Shown piece by piece: positions 25,762-36,248 of a stretch of 64,000 bases of DNA. The stretch is from NCBI RefSeq assembly GCF_001884065.1, contig NZ_MACH01000167.1, positions 1 through 64,000 of the forward strand, in the 5' to 3' direction. This DNA comes from Bacillus proteolyticus. Its GTDB lineage: Bacteria; Bacillota; Bacilli; Bacillales; Bacillaceae_G. The notes beneath the pieces were generated by a model. It did no database searches and had not been told where the DNA came from. It saw only the letters and a program-made list of their open reading frames with translations. A program made the position numbers and the translations under genes. How positions within the stretch are numbered: position 1 is the stretch's first letter; the number at the start of each line of letters is the position of its first letter.

Positions 25762-27483
25762 TTACTTATTACGTTTAATATAGTCTAATAAACGTTCAAT
25801 ATCCCATGTGTTAATTACGTTATCTTTTTGAATCCAACCTTTACGTGCTGCTGCTACACCTGTTTCCATATCTTCTAACATTTCAAGTGTATGAGCATCC
25901 GTATTAATCGCTACTTTTACACCAGCATCTTGTGCTTGTTTTAATAATTTCGCGCTTAAATCTAGACGGTTTGGGTTTGCATTTAATTCTAAAACTGTAT
26001 TTGTTTCTTTTGCGAGCTGGATTAATAAATCTGTATCTACATCGTAACCCTCGCGGCGCCCAGGAAGACGACCTGTCGGATGGGCAATCATTGTGACATG
26101 CTTATTCTCAAGCGCAGTGCGAAGACGTTTCATAATCGTTTCACGGTCTTGTGAGAAGCTAGAGTGAATCGCTCCAATGACATAATCTAATTCTGCTAAT
26201 ACTTCATCATCAAAATCAAGCGAGGCATCTGGTAAAATGTCCATTTCAATTCCGCGTAAAATTGTAATGTCTGGATACTTTTCATTCATACGCTCAATTT
26301 CTTTCGCTTGCTCGCGAAGACGCTCTTTCGTTAAACCATTCGCTACTTTCAAGTATTGCGAGTGGTCCGTAATCGCCATAAACTTATATCCACGAGCACG
26401 GCATGCTTGTACCATTTCTTCAATTGAAAAGGCACCGTCACTCCATGTTGTATGCATATGTAAATCACCTTGTATGTCAGAGAACTGAATTAAGTGCGGA
26501 TACTCTTTAATTAATTCAATTTCCTTTCCATCTTCACGTACTTCTGGCGGAATAAACGGAAGGCCGAAATGAGCAAAGAACTCCTCTTCTGTTTCAAATG
26601 TTTTTACTTCACCTGTTTCCAGATTCTCTACACCGTACTCACTAATTTTCTCGCCTTTATCTTTGGCGATTTGGCGCATTTTTACGTTATGGTCTTTTGA
26701 TCCTGTGAAATGGTGAAGAGTTGTAATAAACTCTTCTGGTTTTACTAAGCGGAAATCAATTGAAATATCGTATTCATATTGAAGACGAACAGAGACTTTC
26801 GTATCTCCACTTGCAATCACTTCAATCATATTATCAAACTGTAATAAATGTTCACGTACTACTGCTGGCTCCGTCGTTGCAATAATGAAATCTAAATCTT
26901 TCACTGTCTCACGAACACGGCGTAAGCTACCAGCGCGAGAGAAACGAATCACTTCAGCAATATTCGACAATTTCTCCTCTATTTCCCCGGCAATAGGCAA
27001 TACCATTGCAATTGGTAAACGCTCTGGACGAGATCCCACTTGATCAATTGCTTCTAATATTTTCTCTTCTGTTTTCTTACCGAAACCTGCTAAAGCTTGT
27101 ACTTTATTTTCCTCGCAAACAGCTTTTAGCGATTCCATATCAACAACACCAAGTTCTTTGTATAACTTAGCTACCTTCTTACCACCAAGGCCCGGAAGTT
27201 TTAATAACGGTAATAAACTGCTTGGTACTTCTTTTTCAAGTTCCTGTAATACTTCAGATGTTCCCGATTCTATATATTCTTGAATAACTGCTGCCGTTCC
27301 TTTTCCGATGCCGGGAATCTTTGTGAAATCTTCAATTTCAGAAAGACTACGATCATCACTTTCTAGTGCTGCTGCTGCTTTACGGAATGCAGATATTTTA
27401 AATGGATTCGTCCCCTTTAATTCCATAAAAAGCCCGATTGTCTCTAGTAATTTAATAACTTGTTTTTTATTTACTTTCATCAT
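25762..27483 (-). CDS. polX: DNA polymerase X with PHP exonuclease domain (YshC)
   Basis: A 573-residue bacterial PolX: an 8-kDa-like and HhH region (1-130, [32 protein letters not shown]), a nucleotidyltransferase palm with the metal aspartates in [16 protein letters not shown], and from about residue 335 a PHP domain ([17 protein letters not shown]) that provides 3'-5' exonuclease activity. It acts in gap filling in base excision repair. Located between cvpA and mutS2 as in B. subtilis (yshC). Confidence 0.94.
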   Translation of the reverse strand: MMKVNKKQVIKLLETIGLFMELKGTNPFKISAFRKAAAALESDDRSLSEIEDFTKIPGIGKGTAAVIQEYIESGTSEVLQELEKEVPSSLLPLLKLPGLGGKKVAKLYKELGVVDMESLKAVCEENKVQALAGFGKKTEEKILEAIDQVGSRPERLPIAMVLPIAGEIEEKLSNIAEVIRFSRAGSLRRVRETVKDLDFIIATTEPAVVREHLLQFDNMIEVIASGDTKVSVRLQYEYDISIDFRLVKPEEFITTLHHFTGSKDHNVKMRQIAKDKGEKISEYGVENLETGEVKTFETEEEFFAHFGLPFIPPEVREDGKEIELIKEYPHLIQFSDIQGDLHMHTTWSDGAFSIEEMVQACRARGYKFMAITDHSQYLKVANGLTKERLREQAKEIERMNEKYPDITILRGIEMDILPDASLDFDDEVLAELDYVIGAIHSSFSQDRETIMKRLRTALENKHVTMIAHPTGRLPGRREGYDVDTDLLIQLAKETNTVLELNANPNRLDLSAKLLKQAQDAGVKVAINTDAHTLEMLEDMETGVAAARKGWIQKDNVINTWDIERLLDYIKRNK

Positions 27484-27535
27484 TGTCCCGCCTTTCTTTC
27501 ATAGAAAAAAACTTCTCTTTCCGAAAAAAGAGAAG

Positions 27536-28075
27536 TTATACTTTGCTACCTGTCTGCCATAGTTCCTTCACCTTTTCAGAAAGAATCGGTGTATCGTCTA
27601 CAATTATTTTGCTAATTGATGATTTTTGTAATGGTGTTTGTATTTGCTCAATCGGAAGAATGTTTCCAACGATAATTAAGACAAATAAAATAATATACAC
27701 TTCTAAAAATCCGAGGATTGCCCCCGCAAACGCATTCACTTGCTTTAAAACCGGTATTTCTGCAAACATATTTAACAAATTACCAAGTAATGAAAGTGCG
27801 ATTTTTGTAATAATAAATAATAAGATAAACGCAATTGCTTGATAAAATACTGTTTCAATATTATTTGCATCAATCCATTCTGGAACAGATACATTTTTAT
27901 CAAATGGATACGGAATAAATTTCGCTAGTGCTGGCGCTAAATCTTTACAGTACCAGTATGCAACAAGGTATGCGATAATAAAGCTTGTTAACTTTACAAG
28001 TTGCAGAATAAACCCTCTGCGTAAGCCAAGGAAAAATCCCATAACAAGCAGTAAAATGATAATAATATCAATCAT
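27536..28075 (-). CDS. CvpA family membrane protein (YshB)
   Basis: A 179-residue protein with four hydrophobic helices of the CvpA/colicin V production family (MGFFLGLRRGFILQLVKLTS, VLKQVNAFAGAILGFLEVYI). Its start lies one base beyond the zapA stop. This zapA-cvpA-polX-mutS2 order is conserved in Bacillus. The family function remains unclear. Confidence 0.88.
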   Translation of the reverse strand: MIDIIIILLLVMGFFLGLRRGFILQLVKLTSFIIAYLVAYWYCKDLAPALAKFIPYPFDKNVSVPEWIDANNIETVFYQAIAFILLFIITKIALSLLGNLLNMFAEIPVLKQVNAFAGAILGFLEVYIILFVLIIVGNILPIEQIQTPLQKSSISKIIVDDTPILSEKVKELWQTGSKV

Positions 28076-28076
28076 G

Positions 28077-28361
28077 TTATTCCATTCCTTTTTGTGTCAT
28101 ACTTTCTTTCAATTTCTCATGTTCTTCTTTTAATTTTATGTAATCGTGTATGACGTTTACCGCCGTCAATACCGCTAGTCTACTCGTATCAAGCGAAGGA
28201 TTCTTGGCATTGAGTTCGCGCATTTTATCATCCACAATCGCTGCTACCATGCGGATATGACTTGTACTTTCATCGCCAACAACTGAATACTGTTGGCCAT
28301 ATATTTCTACATTAATTCGACTTTTTTTTCCCTTTTGTTGTGACAACTCACCGGCCTCCAA
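28077..28361 (-). CDS. zapA: Cell division protein ZapA
   Basis: A 94-residue protein with the ZapA fold: N-terminal beta-hairpin ([18 protein letters not shown]) followed by a long helix ([31 protein letters not shown]) for tetramerisation. ZapA promotes FtsZ ring assembly. It is the first gene of the zapA-cvpA-polX-mutS2 operon and diverges from rnhC. Confidence 0.92.
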   Translation of the reverse strand: MEAGELSQQKGKKSRINVEIYGQQYSVVGDESTSHIRMVAAIVDDKMRELNAKNPSLDTSRLAVLTAVNVIHDYIKLKEEHEKLKESMTQKGME

Positions 28362-28470
28362 TCACGTACAGAATCCTAAAGTTTATAATACCATGAACCA
28401 TCATAATATGGAAACAGAAAGAACAATCCGATATGATAAAAATAACAATATAAAAAAAGGAGCGAACATA

Positions 28471-29406
28471 TTGTCAAATTCTATCGTAATACAAACCAGT
28501 TCTACAGTAATTGAAGACATGAAACAACAATATAAACAAGCACTAAGCCCGAAAATTCCACAAGGCGGTATCTTTATGGCAAAGGTGCCATCTTGCACGA
28601 TTACAGCGTATAAATCTGGAAAAGTAATGTTCCAAGGTGGACGTGCTGAAGCAGAAGCTTCTCGTTGGCAAACTGTCTCTCAAACACCGAAAACAGCTGT
28701 AAAAAAATCGGTCGATTCACACCGTTATGCACCACCTGCTTCCATCGGTACAATGTCTATCGTAGGGTCAGATGAAGTTGGTACTGGTGATTTCTTCGGA
28801 CCGATGACAGTAGTTGCTGTATATGTTGACGCAAAGCAAATTCCACTTTTAAAAGAGCTTGGTGTAAAAGACTCTAAAAACTTAAATGATGATCAAATTA
28901 CCGCTATTGCGAAACAACTTCTACACGTTGTTCCTTACAGCTCTCTTGTCCTTCATAATGAAAAATATAACGAGCTATTTGATAAAGGAAACAACCAAGG
29001 TAAGCTAAAAGCTTTACTACACAATAAAGCTATTACAAACTTATTAGCTAAAATTGCCCCTACAAAACCTGAAGGCGTCTTAATCGATCAATTCACACAA
29101 CCTGATACATACTACAAATATTTAGCAAAACAAAAGCAGGTTCAGCGTGAAAATGTTTACTTCGCGACGAAAGGCGAAAGCGTCCATTTAGCAGTAGCCG
29201 CTGCTTCTATTTTAGCTCGTTACTCATTCGTAAAACAATTTGACGAACTAAGTAAAAAAGCTGGTATGCCGCTTCCAAAAGGTGCTGGTAAACAAGTTGA
29301 TATTGCAGCCGCTAAATTAATCCAAAGGCTTGGTAAAGAAAGATTACCTGAGTTTGTGAAACTGCATTTTGCTAATACGGAGAAGGCGTTTCGCTTATTA
29401 AAATAG
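28471..29406 (+). CDS. rnhC: Ribonuclease HIII
   Basis: The 311-residue frame from TTG at 28471 is preferred over ATG at 28393, because AAAGGAGCG lies eight bases before the TTG and the length then equals that of known RNase HIII. An N-terminal TBP-like substrate-binding domain (1-90) precedes the catalytic domain with GSDEVGTGDFFGPM (catalytic Asp-Glu) and GVKDSKNL. It removes RNA from RNA-DNA hybrids. Divergent from zapA, as in B. subtilis. Confidence 0.93.
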   Translation: MSNSIVIQTSSTVIEDMKQQYKQALSPKIPQGGIFMAKVPSCTITAYKSGKVMFQGGRAEAEASRWQTVSQTPKTAVKKSVDSHRYAPPASIGTMSIVGSDEVGTGDFFGPMTVVAVYVDAKQIPLLKELGVKDSKNLNDDQITAIAKQLLHVVPYSSLVLHNEKYNELFDKGNNQGKLKALLHNKAITNLLAKIAPTKPEGVLIDQFTQPDTYYKYLAKQKQVQRENVYFATKGESVHLAVAAASILARYSFVKQFDELSKKAGMPLPKGAGKQVDIAAAKLIQRLGKERLPEFVKLHFANTEKAFRLLK

Positions 29407-29412
29407 TATCGA

Positions 29413-29444
29413 CAAAAACAGGAGCCTACAAACTCCTGTTTTTT
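29413..29444 (+). terminator. rnhC terminator
   Basis: AAAAACAGGAG / CTCCTGTTTTTT stem seven bases after the rnhC stop. Confidence 0.88.
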
Positions 29445-29521
29445 GTTTCACCCTACTATCACCCTTATATTTTTGTTACAATATAAATATACAGATTATT
29501 CAAACTAAGGAGAGGGTCCCA

Positions 29522-29791
29522 TTGCTACTTCTACAAATGATTCTAAATATTTTACTAGGCGATCCACACGAAAGACAGTTCGAAATTAGAGAAAACATTC
29601 AGCTACTAAGTGAACAACCAGCCTTCAACGATTTAATAGAGCGCTATGGCCGATCTTTCTTATTAAACTTTCGGATTCGAAGATTTATCGGGAAACACGA
29701 TGCCCGCTTGTTAATACATAATCCAGCAAAACTACAACACTTCTGTGAGGAACTCGAATTTATGATTAGAAGAAAAGGATTGTTTGCATAA
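29522..29791 (+). CDS. Conserved hypothetical protein, 89 residues
   Basis: The frame opens with TTG at 29522 preceded by AAGGAGAGGG. It has an apolar start (MLLLQMILNILLGDP) and then a charged helical part (NIQLLSEQPAFNDLIERYGR, RIRRFIGKHDARLLIHNP). No known domain is recognised. Its stop overlaps the ribosome site of the following broken small membrane-protein gene (TAAGGAGGG), so the two formed one operon. Confidence 0.65.
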   Translation: MLLLQMILNILLGDPHERQFEIRENIQLLSEQPAFNDLIERYGRSFLLNFRIRRFIGKHDARLLIHNPAKLQHFCEELEFMIRRKGLFA

Positions 29792-29804
29792 GGAGGGAAT
29801 TCAT

Positions 29805-30027
29805 ATGAACGCTGTAAAAGTTATTATATGTTCTAGTACACCTCGTGGGCCCGCTTTCTTTCCTCACTATTTCTATCATTTGGGGAGCTTTTTTCACTAC
29901 TAAATCCACATTCGAAAATATATCTGATAGTCTTTGTGTGATGGCCATCTATTACGTGCTCATGAGCTTAATGTGGTTTTTCTATTTAGATCGATTAGAC
30001 AAAGATGTAGATAAAGTGAAACTTTAA
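29805..30027 (+). pseudogene. Small membrane protein, frameshifted and truncated by bcr1
   Basis: ATG at 29805 with an excellent AAGGAGGG opens MNAVKVIICSSTPRGPAFFP but soon stops at TAA. The next frame, from about 29842, encodes a two-helix membrane protein (LVGPLSFLTISIIWGAFFTT, SLCVMAIYYVLMSLMWFFYL) that has no ribosome site of its own. A one-base insertion or two-base loss near 29838-29845 explains this. At the 3' end the reading frame runs into a bcr1 repeat, which supplies the residues VKL and a stop. Excising bcr1 together with one ATAAA copy restores ten more codons (ITKEIHDNKM, then TAA). Confidence 0.6.
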
Positions 30028-30168
30028 TCAGTGGGGGTTTTGTTCATCCCCCACTGATTATTAGCCCACACCAATCGGGCTTTTACGAGCAGTTGATCCC
30101 CCACCTAACTTCTTCGCTTTCGCTGAATTTTGAGGTGGGGGTCTTACTGCCCGCTAATGCGGGATAAA
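30011..30168 (+). repeat. bcr1 repeat element, full length
   Basis: About 158 bp, beginning ATAAAGTGAAACTTTAATCA and ending CTAATGCGGGATAAA, bounded by direct ATAAA repeats (target duplication). Internal inverted repeats (CAGTGGGGG / CCCCCACTG, CCCCCACCT / AGGTGGGGG, GCCCGCTAATGCGGG) predict strong secondary structure. It matches the published B. cereus group bcr1 element as I remember it. Confidence 0.85.
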
Positions 30169-30205
30169 ATTACAAAAGAGATTCATGATAATAAGATGTA
30201 ATACA

Positions 30206-30240
30206 TAAAAAAGGAGAGCCGCCAAGACTCTCCCTTTTTA
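30206..30240. terminator. Terminator between bcr1-truncated gene and yuzL-like gene
   Basis: AAAAAAGGAGAG / CTCTCCCTTTTTA stem; usable in both directions. Confidence 0.8.
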
Positions 30241-30242
30241 TG

Positions 30243-30377
30243 TTAGCTTCGTTTCTGCTTCTTATTTGATGAAGATACTTTATGAGAACCTGTTTCATGT
30301 GTCGTCGTTCCTTGTCCTTCTACTTCTGGAGAACCTAGGCTCGATCTTGAATGATCTTTTTTCACTTTTTTACTCAT
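30243..30377 (-). CDS. YuzL-like small basic protein
   Basis: ATG at 30377 with AAGGGGTG encodes 44 residues: MSKKVKKDHSRSSLGSPEVE, then GQGTTTHETG and a basic end NKKQKRS. The charged ends, the GQGTTT centre and the KKQKR tail match the YuzL family of small Bacillus proteins. The role is unknown; the composition is reminiscent of small spore proteins. Confidence 0.7.
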   Translation of the reverse strand: MSKKVKKDHSRSSLGSPEVEGQGTTTHETGSHKVSSSNKKQKRS

Positions 30378-30431
30378 TTATATTCACCCCTTCGCGTTAC
30401 TTTTTGCTACGAGGTAATAAACTATTCAAAA

Positions 30432-30466
30432 TAAAAAGCGAGAGGAAATCCTCTCGCTTTTGTATA
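30432..30466 (-). terminator. asnS terminator
   Basis: AAAAGCGAGAGGA / TCCTCTCGCTTTT inverted repeat directly after asnS. Confidence 0.88.
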
Positions 30467-30468
30467 TT

Positions 30469-31860
30469 TTAGAATTCAGAAGAACCTGGAGTTCTTGGGA
30501 ATGGAATTACGTCACGGATGTTAGCCATACCAGTGATGTACATTAGGAAGCGCTCGAAACCTAGACCGAATCCAGCGTGTTTTGTACCGCCGTATTTTCT
30601 AAGTTCTAAGTACCACCAGTAGTCCTCTTCGTTCATACCTAATTCTTTAATTCTGTCTACTAAAACGTCCATTCTTTCTTCACGTTGGCTACCGCCGATT
30701 AATTCGCCGATGCCAGGAACTAGAAGGTCAGTAGCAGCTACTGTTTTACCATCTTCGTTCATACGCATGTAGAATGCTTTAATGTCTTTCGGATAGTCTG
30801 TTACGAATACAGGGCGTTTGAAGATTTCTTCTGATAAGTATCTTTCGTGCTCTGTTTGTAAGTCAATACCCCATTCTACTGGGTATTTAAAGTCAGCACC
30901 TGATTCTTGAAGTACTTTAATTGCTTCTGTATAAGTGATACGACCGAAGTCAGAGTTAATTACGTTGTTCATGCGCTCTAGAACTGTTTTATCAACGAAG
31001 CTGTTGAAGAAGTCCATTTCTTCTGGTGCATGTTCTAATACATATTTCATTGCATATTTCAGCATATCTTCTGTAAGATCCATTACATCGCCTAATTCAG
31101 CAAATGCAATCTCAGGCTCAACCATCCAGAACTCAGCTGCATGGCGAGTTGTGTTTGAGTTCTCCGCACGGAATGTAGGTCCGAATGTGTATACATCACG
31201 GAATGCTAATGCATAAGCTTCAGCGTTCAGCTGTCCACTTACTGTTAAGTTTGTTTCTTTACCGAAGAAGTCTTTTGATTCATCAACTTGTCCGTCTTCA
31301 CCTTTTGGTACGTTGTTTAAATCTTGCGTTGTTACGCGGAACATTTCGCCAGCACCTTCTGTATCACTACCAGTGATGATTGGTGTGTGAACATGTACGA
31401 ATCCACGCTCTTGGAAGAATTGGTGAATCGCAAATGCTGCGATAGAACGTACACGGAACGTTGCAGAGAATGCATTTGTTCTTGGACGTAAGTGAGCGAT
31501 TGTACGTAAGTATTCAAACGTATGACGCTTCTTTTGAAGTGGGTAATCAGAATCTGATAAGCCCTCGATATCAATTTTTTCTGCTTTAATTTCAAATGGT
31601 TGCTTCGCTCCAGGCGTTGCAATTACTTTACCTTCTACTTTAACTGAAGAGCTAAGTGGAAGTTTTGCAATCTCTTTGAAGTTCTCTAATTCTGTATCGA
31701 AAACGATTTGAACGCTTTTGAAGAAGCTACCATCGTTTAATTCGATGAAACCAAATGCTTTTGAATCACGTAAGTTACGAATCCACCCTGATACTTGTAC
31801 TGTTTGATCTGCATACTTTTCTGTATCTCTATACAGACTTTTTACTAATGTGTTTTCCAT
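30469..31860 (-). CDS. asnS: Asparaginyl-tRNA synthetase
   Basis: A 463-residue class IIb synthetase. ATG at 31860 ([23 protein letters not shown] upstream) is preferred to the longer frame that begins in the leader. The N-terminal OB-fold anticodon domain ([20 protein letters not shown]) is followed by the catalytic core: motif 2 around [18 protein letters not shown] and motif 3 [16 protein letters not shown]. It charges tRNA-Asn. The gene is preceded by a T-box with Asn specifier. Confidence 0.95.
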   Translation of the reverse strand: MENTLVKSLYRDTEKYADQTVQVSGWIRNLRDSKAFGFIELNDGSFFKSVQIVFDTELENFKEIAKLPLSSSVKVEGKVIATPGAKQPFEIKAEKIDIEGLSDSDYPLQKKRHTFEYLRTIAHLRPRTNAFSATFRVRSIAAFAIHQFFQERGFVHVHTPIITGSDTEGAGEMFRVTTQDLNNVPKGEDGQVDESKDFFGKETNLTVSGQLNAEAYALAFRDVYTFGPTFRAENSNTTRHAAEFWMVEPEIAFAELGDVMDLTEDMLKYAMKYVLEHAPEEMDFFNSFVDKTVLERMNNVINSDFGRITYTEAIKVLQESGADFKYPVEWGIDLQTEHERYLSEEIFKRPVFVTDYPKDIKAFYMRMNEDGKTVAATDLLVPGIGELIGGSQREERMDVLVDRIKELGMNEEDYWWYLELRKYGGTKHAGFGLGFERFLMYITGMANIRDVIPFPRTPGSSEF

Positions 31861-31892
31861 AGTGAAATTCTCCTTTGCTGATATATTTAAAT

Positions 31893-32130
31893 ACAAAAAA
31901 ACCTTTCATCCATAAAGGGACGAAAGGTTAAACTTCGCGGTACCACCCAATTTGTCATAAAGACCAACTTTAACTCGTATGTAATACATACTTCCCGGTT
32001 TGTAACAGGCCGGATTCCCGTCTAAGTCTACTCTTGAATACAAGATCCAATTTCGGTTAGCAACTCCAAGGTGTTCTTCATATATACCGCCTCATCAGGC
32101 TCTCACCGTCCCTGACTCGCTATGGATTAT
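31893..32130 (-). promoter_or_regulatory. T-box riboswitch of asnS, Asn specifier (AAC)
   Basis: Minus strand: stem I ends with GAAGAAC followed by ACCTTGGAG, giving AAC as specifier. The T-box is TGGGTGGTACCGCGAAG, and the terminator AACCTTTCGTCCC / GGATGAAAGGTT is followed by T residues before the coding region. Confidence 0.9.
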
Positions 32131-32221
32131 AGTATATACTACTTTTCCTTATCATCGTCTTTCATTTTGTTAAACTAAAATTAATGTACTACATTCGAGA
32201 GAAAGATGCAAGATGCCAGAA

Positions 32222-32385
32222 AATATATCAGCGATTTTTGCAATATATCGATCGCAACTTCAAATATATCGGCGATTTTTGCAATGTATCGATCGCAACT
32301 TCAAATATATCGGCGATTTTTATAATATATCGACCGTAACTTCAAATATATCAGCGATTTTTATAATATATCGACTTACCGACAA
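32222..32385. repeat. Four tandem 41-bp repeats between asnS and pheT
   Basis: AAATATATC starts at 32222, 32263, 32304 and 32345, an exact 41-bp period. The unit is AAATATATCRGCGATTTTT, then RYAATATATCGAYCGYAAC and TTC. The reading frame across it is not gene-like, and no unique spacers separate the copies, so it is not CRISPR. It lies upstream of the asnS leader and downstream of pheT. Confidence 0.92.
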
Positions 32386-32404
32386 CTTTCGACATTCGCA
32401 TCAT

Positions 32405-32441
32405 AAAAAAAATTGCCGGAATTAATCCGGCAATCTTTTAT
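32405..32441 (-). terminator. pheT terminator
   Basis: AATTGCCGGA / TCCGGCAAT stem with A and T runs directly after pheT. Confidence 0.85.
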
Positions 32442-34861
32442 TACTTACGTAACTCCGCACCAAATTTCTCTTCTACCGCTGTTAATACACGGTTATGTGC
32501 TTCTGTTACTTCTTCATCTGTTAATGTACGTTCTGCATCGAAGTAGTTCATAGAGAATGCAAGTGATTTCTTGCCTTCTTCCATTTTCTCACCTTCATAT
32601 AAGTCGAATAGTGTTACGTCTTTCAGAAGTTCTCCGCCAGCTTCAGCAATGACTTGCTTCATTTCACCAGCTTTTGTTTCTGTTGTTACGACAACAGCCA
32701 TATCACGTGTCATAGATGGGAAACGTGGAATTGCTGAGTAGTAAGTTTCCTCTGCGTCTGCACCGAATACTTTTACAAGAGATAGTTCGAATACGAATGT
32801 ATTTTTCACATCTAATTGTTTTTCTGTTTCTGGGTGCAATTGACCGATGAATCCGATTACTTCGCCATCTAATACGATGTCAGCTGTACGACCTGGGTGC
32901 ATACCTTCACGTTTTGCTGGTGCATATGTGATTTGGTTTGCAACGCCTAGTACGTCGAATAATCCTTCTAGCACACCTTTCACAACGAAGAAGTCTACAA
33001 CTTTCTTCTCACCTTGCCATGCATGGTGAAGAGCCAGACCTGTCATAACACCTGCAAGATGTTGTTCTTCTTTCGGAAGTTCTCCTGCTTCTGTTGGTAA
33101 GAAGACAGAACCTACTTCGTATAAAGCAACGCTATCGTTTTTACGTGCAACATTGTATGAAACTGCTTCTAACAATTGTGGCACTAAGCTTAAACGAAGT
33201 TGGCTACGCTCTTCGCTCATTGGAAGTGCAAGATTTACAGGAGCTTTTTCGTTTGGCTCAACCATATATTGTTTCGCTTTGTCAGCGCTTGTTAATGAGT
33301 ACGTGATTGCTTCATATAAACCAGCGCCTTCTAGGAAGCGGCGTACTTTACGACGTTTCGTCTGTGCTGATGTTAATTTACCACGTGTCATCGTTCCAGA
33401 AGGTAATGTAACTGGAATGTGATCATAACCGTACAGACGACCTACTTCTTCTACTAAGTCTTCTGAAATTGTAATGTCAGGACGACGTGCTGGTACATTT
33501 ACAAGGAATGTTCCTTCTACTTCTGTGAATGGGAATTTTAAGTTTGTGAACATTGTACCCATTTCACTTGCAGAAATATCTGTTCCTAATACACGGTTGA
33601 CTTTCTCAGCTGTAACAGATACTGTACGCTCTTCTACTTGTAAGTTATCAGCTTCTACTACACCTTCAAGTGCTTCACCGCCAGCGTATTTTGCCATTAA
33701 AGCAGCTGCATGTTGAATCGCTTCAAATGTGCGTGTTGGGTCAATCCCTTTTTCGAAACGTGCACTTGATTCACTACGAAGACCTAAGTCTTTTGATGTA
33801 CGGCGCACAGTTTGTCCTGCAAAGTATGCAGACTCGATTAGAACGTTTACTGTGTCATTTGTAACTTCAGAATCAGCTCCGCCCATTACACCAGCAACAG
33901 CTAAAGCTTTTGTGCCGTTTGTAATTACAAGGTGGTGGCTTTGTAATGTACGTTCTTGATCATCTAACGTTTCAATTTTTTCGCCTTCTTTTGCAAGACG
34001 AACAACGATTTCTTTTGAACCTAATTTATCGTAATCAAATGCATGTAACGGTTGACCGTATTCCATTAAAATGTAGTTTGTAATATCAACTACGTTGCTA
34101 ATTGGACGAATGCCAGCTGCCATAAGACGAGTTTGCATCCAGATTGGTGATGGACCAATCTTTACGTTTTTAACCATTTTTGCAATATATAATGGGTTTT
34201 CTTCTTTCGCTTCTACACTTACAGAAATGTAATCAGAAGTTTTTTCTGCTGTTTCTTGTAAGTCGATAGCTGGAAGTTTCACTTCACGGCCGTAAATAGC
34301 AGCTACTTCATATGCAACACCTAACATGTTTAAGCAATCTGCACGGTTTGGTGTTAAACCAAGCTCAAGTACTTCATCGTGTAAGTTTAAAATTTCAAGT
34401 GCATCTGCACCAACTTCAGCGTCACTCGGGAAGATGAAGATACCATCTGCATATTCTTTTGAAACTAACTTTCCATCAATACCAAGCTCTTGAAGCGCAC
34501 AAACCATACCGTGAGAAGCTTCACCACGTAGTTTTGCTTTTTTAATTTTGAAGTTACCAGGAAGTACAGCGCCAACTTTTGCAACCGGTACTTTTAAACC
34601 TTTTGCAATATTAGCAGCTCCACAAATAATTTGTACTGGCTCTTCTTCACCGATATCGATTAAGCATTTGCTTAATTTATCAGCTTCTGGGTGTTTTTCA
34701 CATTCTAATACGTGACCAACTACAACACCTTTTACACCTTTATTTAATACTTCAACACCTTCTACTTCAATACCACTTTTCGTGATTTTGTCTGCTAGTT
34801 CTTGTGCTGTTACATCTTTAATATCTACATACTCTTGTAACCAACGATATGATACGAACAT
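32441..34861 (-). CDS. pheT: Phenylalanyl-tRNA synthetase beta chain
   Basis: An 806-residue subunit with an N-terminal tRNA-binding EMAP-like domain (about 40-155), the B3/B4 editing domain, the B5 domain, a catalytic-like core and the C-terminal anticodon-binding domain ([20 protein letters not shown]). With PheS it forms an alpha2-beta2 enzyme that charges tRNA-Phe. It lies 18 bp behind pheS, with GGAGAGGATAA before ATG. Confidence 0.96.
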   Translation of the reverse strand: MFVSYRWLQEYVDIKDVTAQELADKITKSGIEVEGVEVLNKGVKGVVVGHVLECEKHPEADKLSKCLIDIGEEEPVQIICGAANIAKGLKVPVAKVGAVLPGNFKIKKAKLRGEASHGMVCALQELGIDGKLVSKEYADGIFIFPSDAEVGADALEILNLHDEVLELGLTPNRADCLNMLGVAYEVAAIYGREVKLPAIDLQETAEKTSDYISVSVEAKEENPLYIAKMVKNVKIGPSPIWMQTRLMAAGIRPISNVVDITNYILMEYGQPLHAFDYDKLGSKEIVVRLAKEGEKIETLDDQERTLQSHHLVITNGTKALAVAGVMGGADSEVTNDTVNVLIESAYFAGQTVRRTSKDLGLRSESSARFEKGIDPTRTFEAIQHAAALMAKYAGGEALEGVVEADNLQVEERTVSVTAEKVNRVLGTDISASEMGTMFTNLKFPFTEVEGTFLVNVPARRPDITISEDLVEEVGRLYGYDHIPVTLPSGTMTRGKLTSAQTKRRKVRRFLEGAGLYEAITYSLTSADKAKQYMVEPNEKAPVNLALPMSEERSQLRLSLVPQLLEAVSYNVARKNDSVALYEVGSVFLPTEAGELPKEEQHLAGVMTGLALHHAWQGEKKVVDFFVVKGVLEGLFDVLGVANQITYAPAKREGMHPGRTADIVLDGEVIGFIGQLHPETEKQLDVKNTFVFELSLVKVFGADAEETYYSAIPRFPSMTRDMAVVVTTETKAGEMKQVIAEAGGELLKDVTLFDLYEGEKMEEGKKSLAFSMNYFDAERTLTDEEVTEAHNRVLTAVEEKFGAELRK

Positions 34862-34879
34862 ATTTATCCTCTCCTTCCC

Positions 34880-35914
34880 TTACGCTCGTTTGAATTGTTG
34901 TAGGAAACGTACATCATTTGTATAGAAATGACGAATGTCATCTACGCCGTATTTCAACATTGCGATACGCTCTGCGCCCATACCGAATGCGAAACCTTGA
35001 TATTCTTTTGAATCATAACCAGCCATTTCAAGTACGTTCGGGTGAACCATACCCGCGCCTAAAATTTCAATCCAGCCAGTTCCTTTACATGTGCCGCAAC
35101 CTTTACCGTGACACATCATACAAGAAATATCCATCTCTACAGATGGCTCTGTGAATGGGAAGAAACTTGGACGAAGACGGATTTCACGATCTTCACCGAA
35201 CATCTTTTTCACGAATACTTGCAGTGTACCTTTTAAGTCACTCATGCGAATGTTTTTATCAATTACAAGACCTTCAATTTGCATGAACTGGTGTGAATGC
35301 GTCGCATCATCGTCATCGCGGCGATACACTTTACCAGGACAAATAATTTTGATCGGGCCTTTTTCTTTATTATTTTCCATCGTACGTGCTTGCACAGAAG
35401 ATGTATGTGTACGTAGTAACGTTTCTTCTGTAATGTAGAATGTATCTTGCATATCACGCGCTGGGTGATCTTTCGGTAAGTTTAATGCTTCGAAGTTGTA
35501 GTAGTCTTTTTCTACTTCTGTTCCTTCAGCTACTTCATAACCCATACCGATAAATACATCTTCAATTTGTTCAACAACAGCTGTTAACGGATGGTGACAA
35601 CCTGTTTCAACAGGACGACCTGGCAAGGTAACATCAATTGTTTCAGTAGCCAATTTCGCTTCAATTACTGCTTTTTCTAAGTTACCAATTTTGTCGTCTA
35701 GACGCGTTTGAATCGCTTCACGTACTTCATTTACTAATGCTCCCATACGTGGACGCTCTTCTGCTGATAATTTTCCCATGCCGCGTAATACTTCTGTAAT
35801 TGGGCCTTTCTTCCCTAAATACGCTACGCGTACATCGTTTAAGCCTTTTAGCTCTTTCGCTTCTTCAATAAGCTCTAACGCTTTTTGCTTTAGCTCTTTT
35901 AAACGTGCTTCCAT
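34880..35914 (-). CDS. pheS: Phenylalanyl-tRNA synthetase alpha chain
   Basis: A 344-residue catalytic subunit from ATG at 35914 ([25 protein letters not shown] upstream). The longer upstream frame lies in the T-box leader. An N-terminal coiled coil is followed by a class II core with motif 2 ([16 protein letters not shown]) and motif 3 ([17 protein letters not shown]). It also has the cysteine-rich [17 protein letters not shown] segment seen in bacterial PheS. Confidence 0.96.
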   Translation of the reverse strand: MEARLKELKQKALELIEEAKELKGLNDVRVAYLGKKGPITEVLRGMGKLSAEERPRMGALVNEVREAIQTRLDDKIGNLEKAVIEAKLATETIDVTLPGRPVETGCHHPLTAVVEQIEDVFIGMGYEVAEGTEVEKDYYNFEALNLPKDHPARDMQDTFYITEETLLRTHTSSVQARTMENNKEKGPIKIICPGKVYRRDDDDATHSHQFMQIEGLVIDKNIRMSDLKGTLQVFVKKMFGEDREIRLRPSFFPFTEPSVEMDISCMMCHGKGCGTCKGTGWIEILGAGMVHPNVLEMAGYDSKEYQGFAFGMGAERIAMLKYGVDDIRHFYTNDVRFLQQFKRA

Positions 35915-35937
35915 TTGGAACCCTCCTAATTTTAAAA

Positions 35938-36190
35938 ATAAAAAAACCTCGCTCCCAAAAAGGGACGAGGTAAATTCGCGGTACCACCCTAAATTGACAG
36001 AACAAGTCTGCCCACTCATTAGTTATAACGATCAATTCTGACCGGAACGCCTTTACATATAAATGGTCCTGGCGTCAACTCCAGAGGTGAATTCACTTCC
36101 GTCTACCATAAGAATGCTTTCAGTCTACGGCACTCTCTCCCTATATGGCGATTTTGTAAGCTACTCTTCTCTATCAACGTTTTTCGTTAT
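35938..36190 (-). promoter_or_regulatory. T-box riboswitch of pheST, Phe specifier (TTC)
   Basis: Minus strand: GTGAATTC followed by ACCTCTGG gives TTC as specifier. T-box TAGGGTGGTACCGCGAATT; terminator ACCTCGTCCC / GGGAGCGAGGT with a T run before pheS. Confidence 0.92.
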
Positions 36191-36248
36191 TTAACTTTTA
36201 TTGTATGTTCATTACGAACGTATACTTCAACTTATTATAAGAAGTTTT

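Noticed and set aside
28393-28470. Upstream ATG as start of rnhC
   Set aside because: The TTG at 28471 has a proper ribosome site and gives the usual length of RNase HIII; the extra 26 residues look like leader.
32213-32425. Plus-strand ORF over the 41-bp repeats, or a CRISPR array
   Set aside because: Period 41 is not a multiple of three, so the ORF changes frame in each unit; there are no unique spacers between units as a CRISPR would need.
35915-36019. N-terminal extension of pheS
   Set aside because: It lies in the T-box terminator and antiterminator; a good ribosome site marks the start at 35914.
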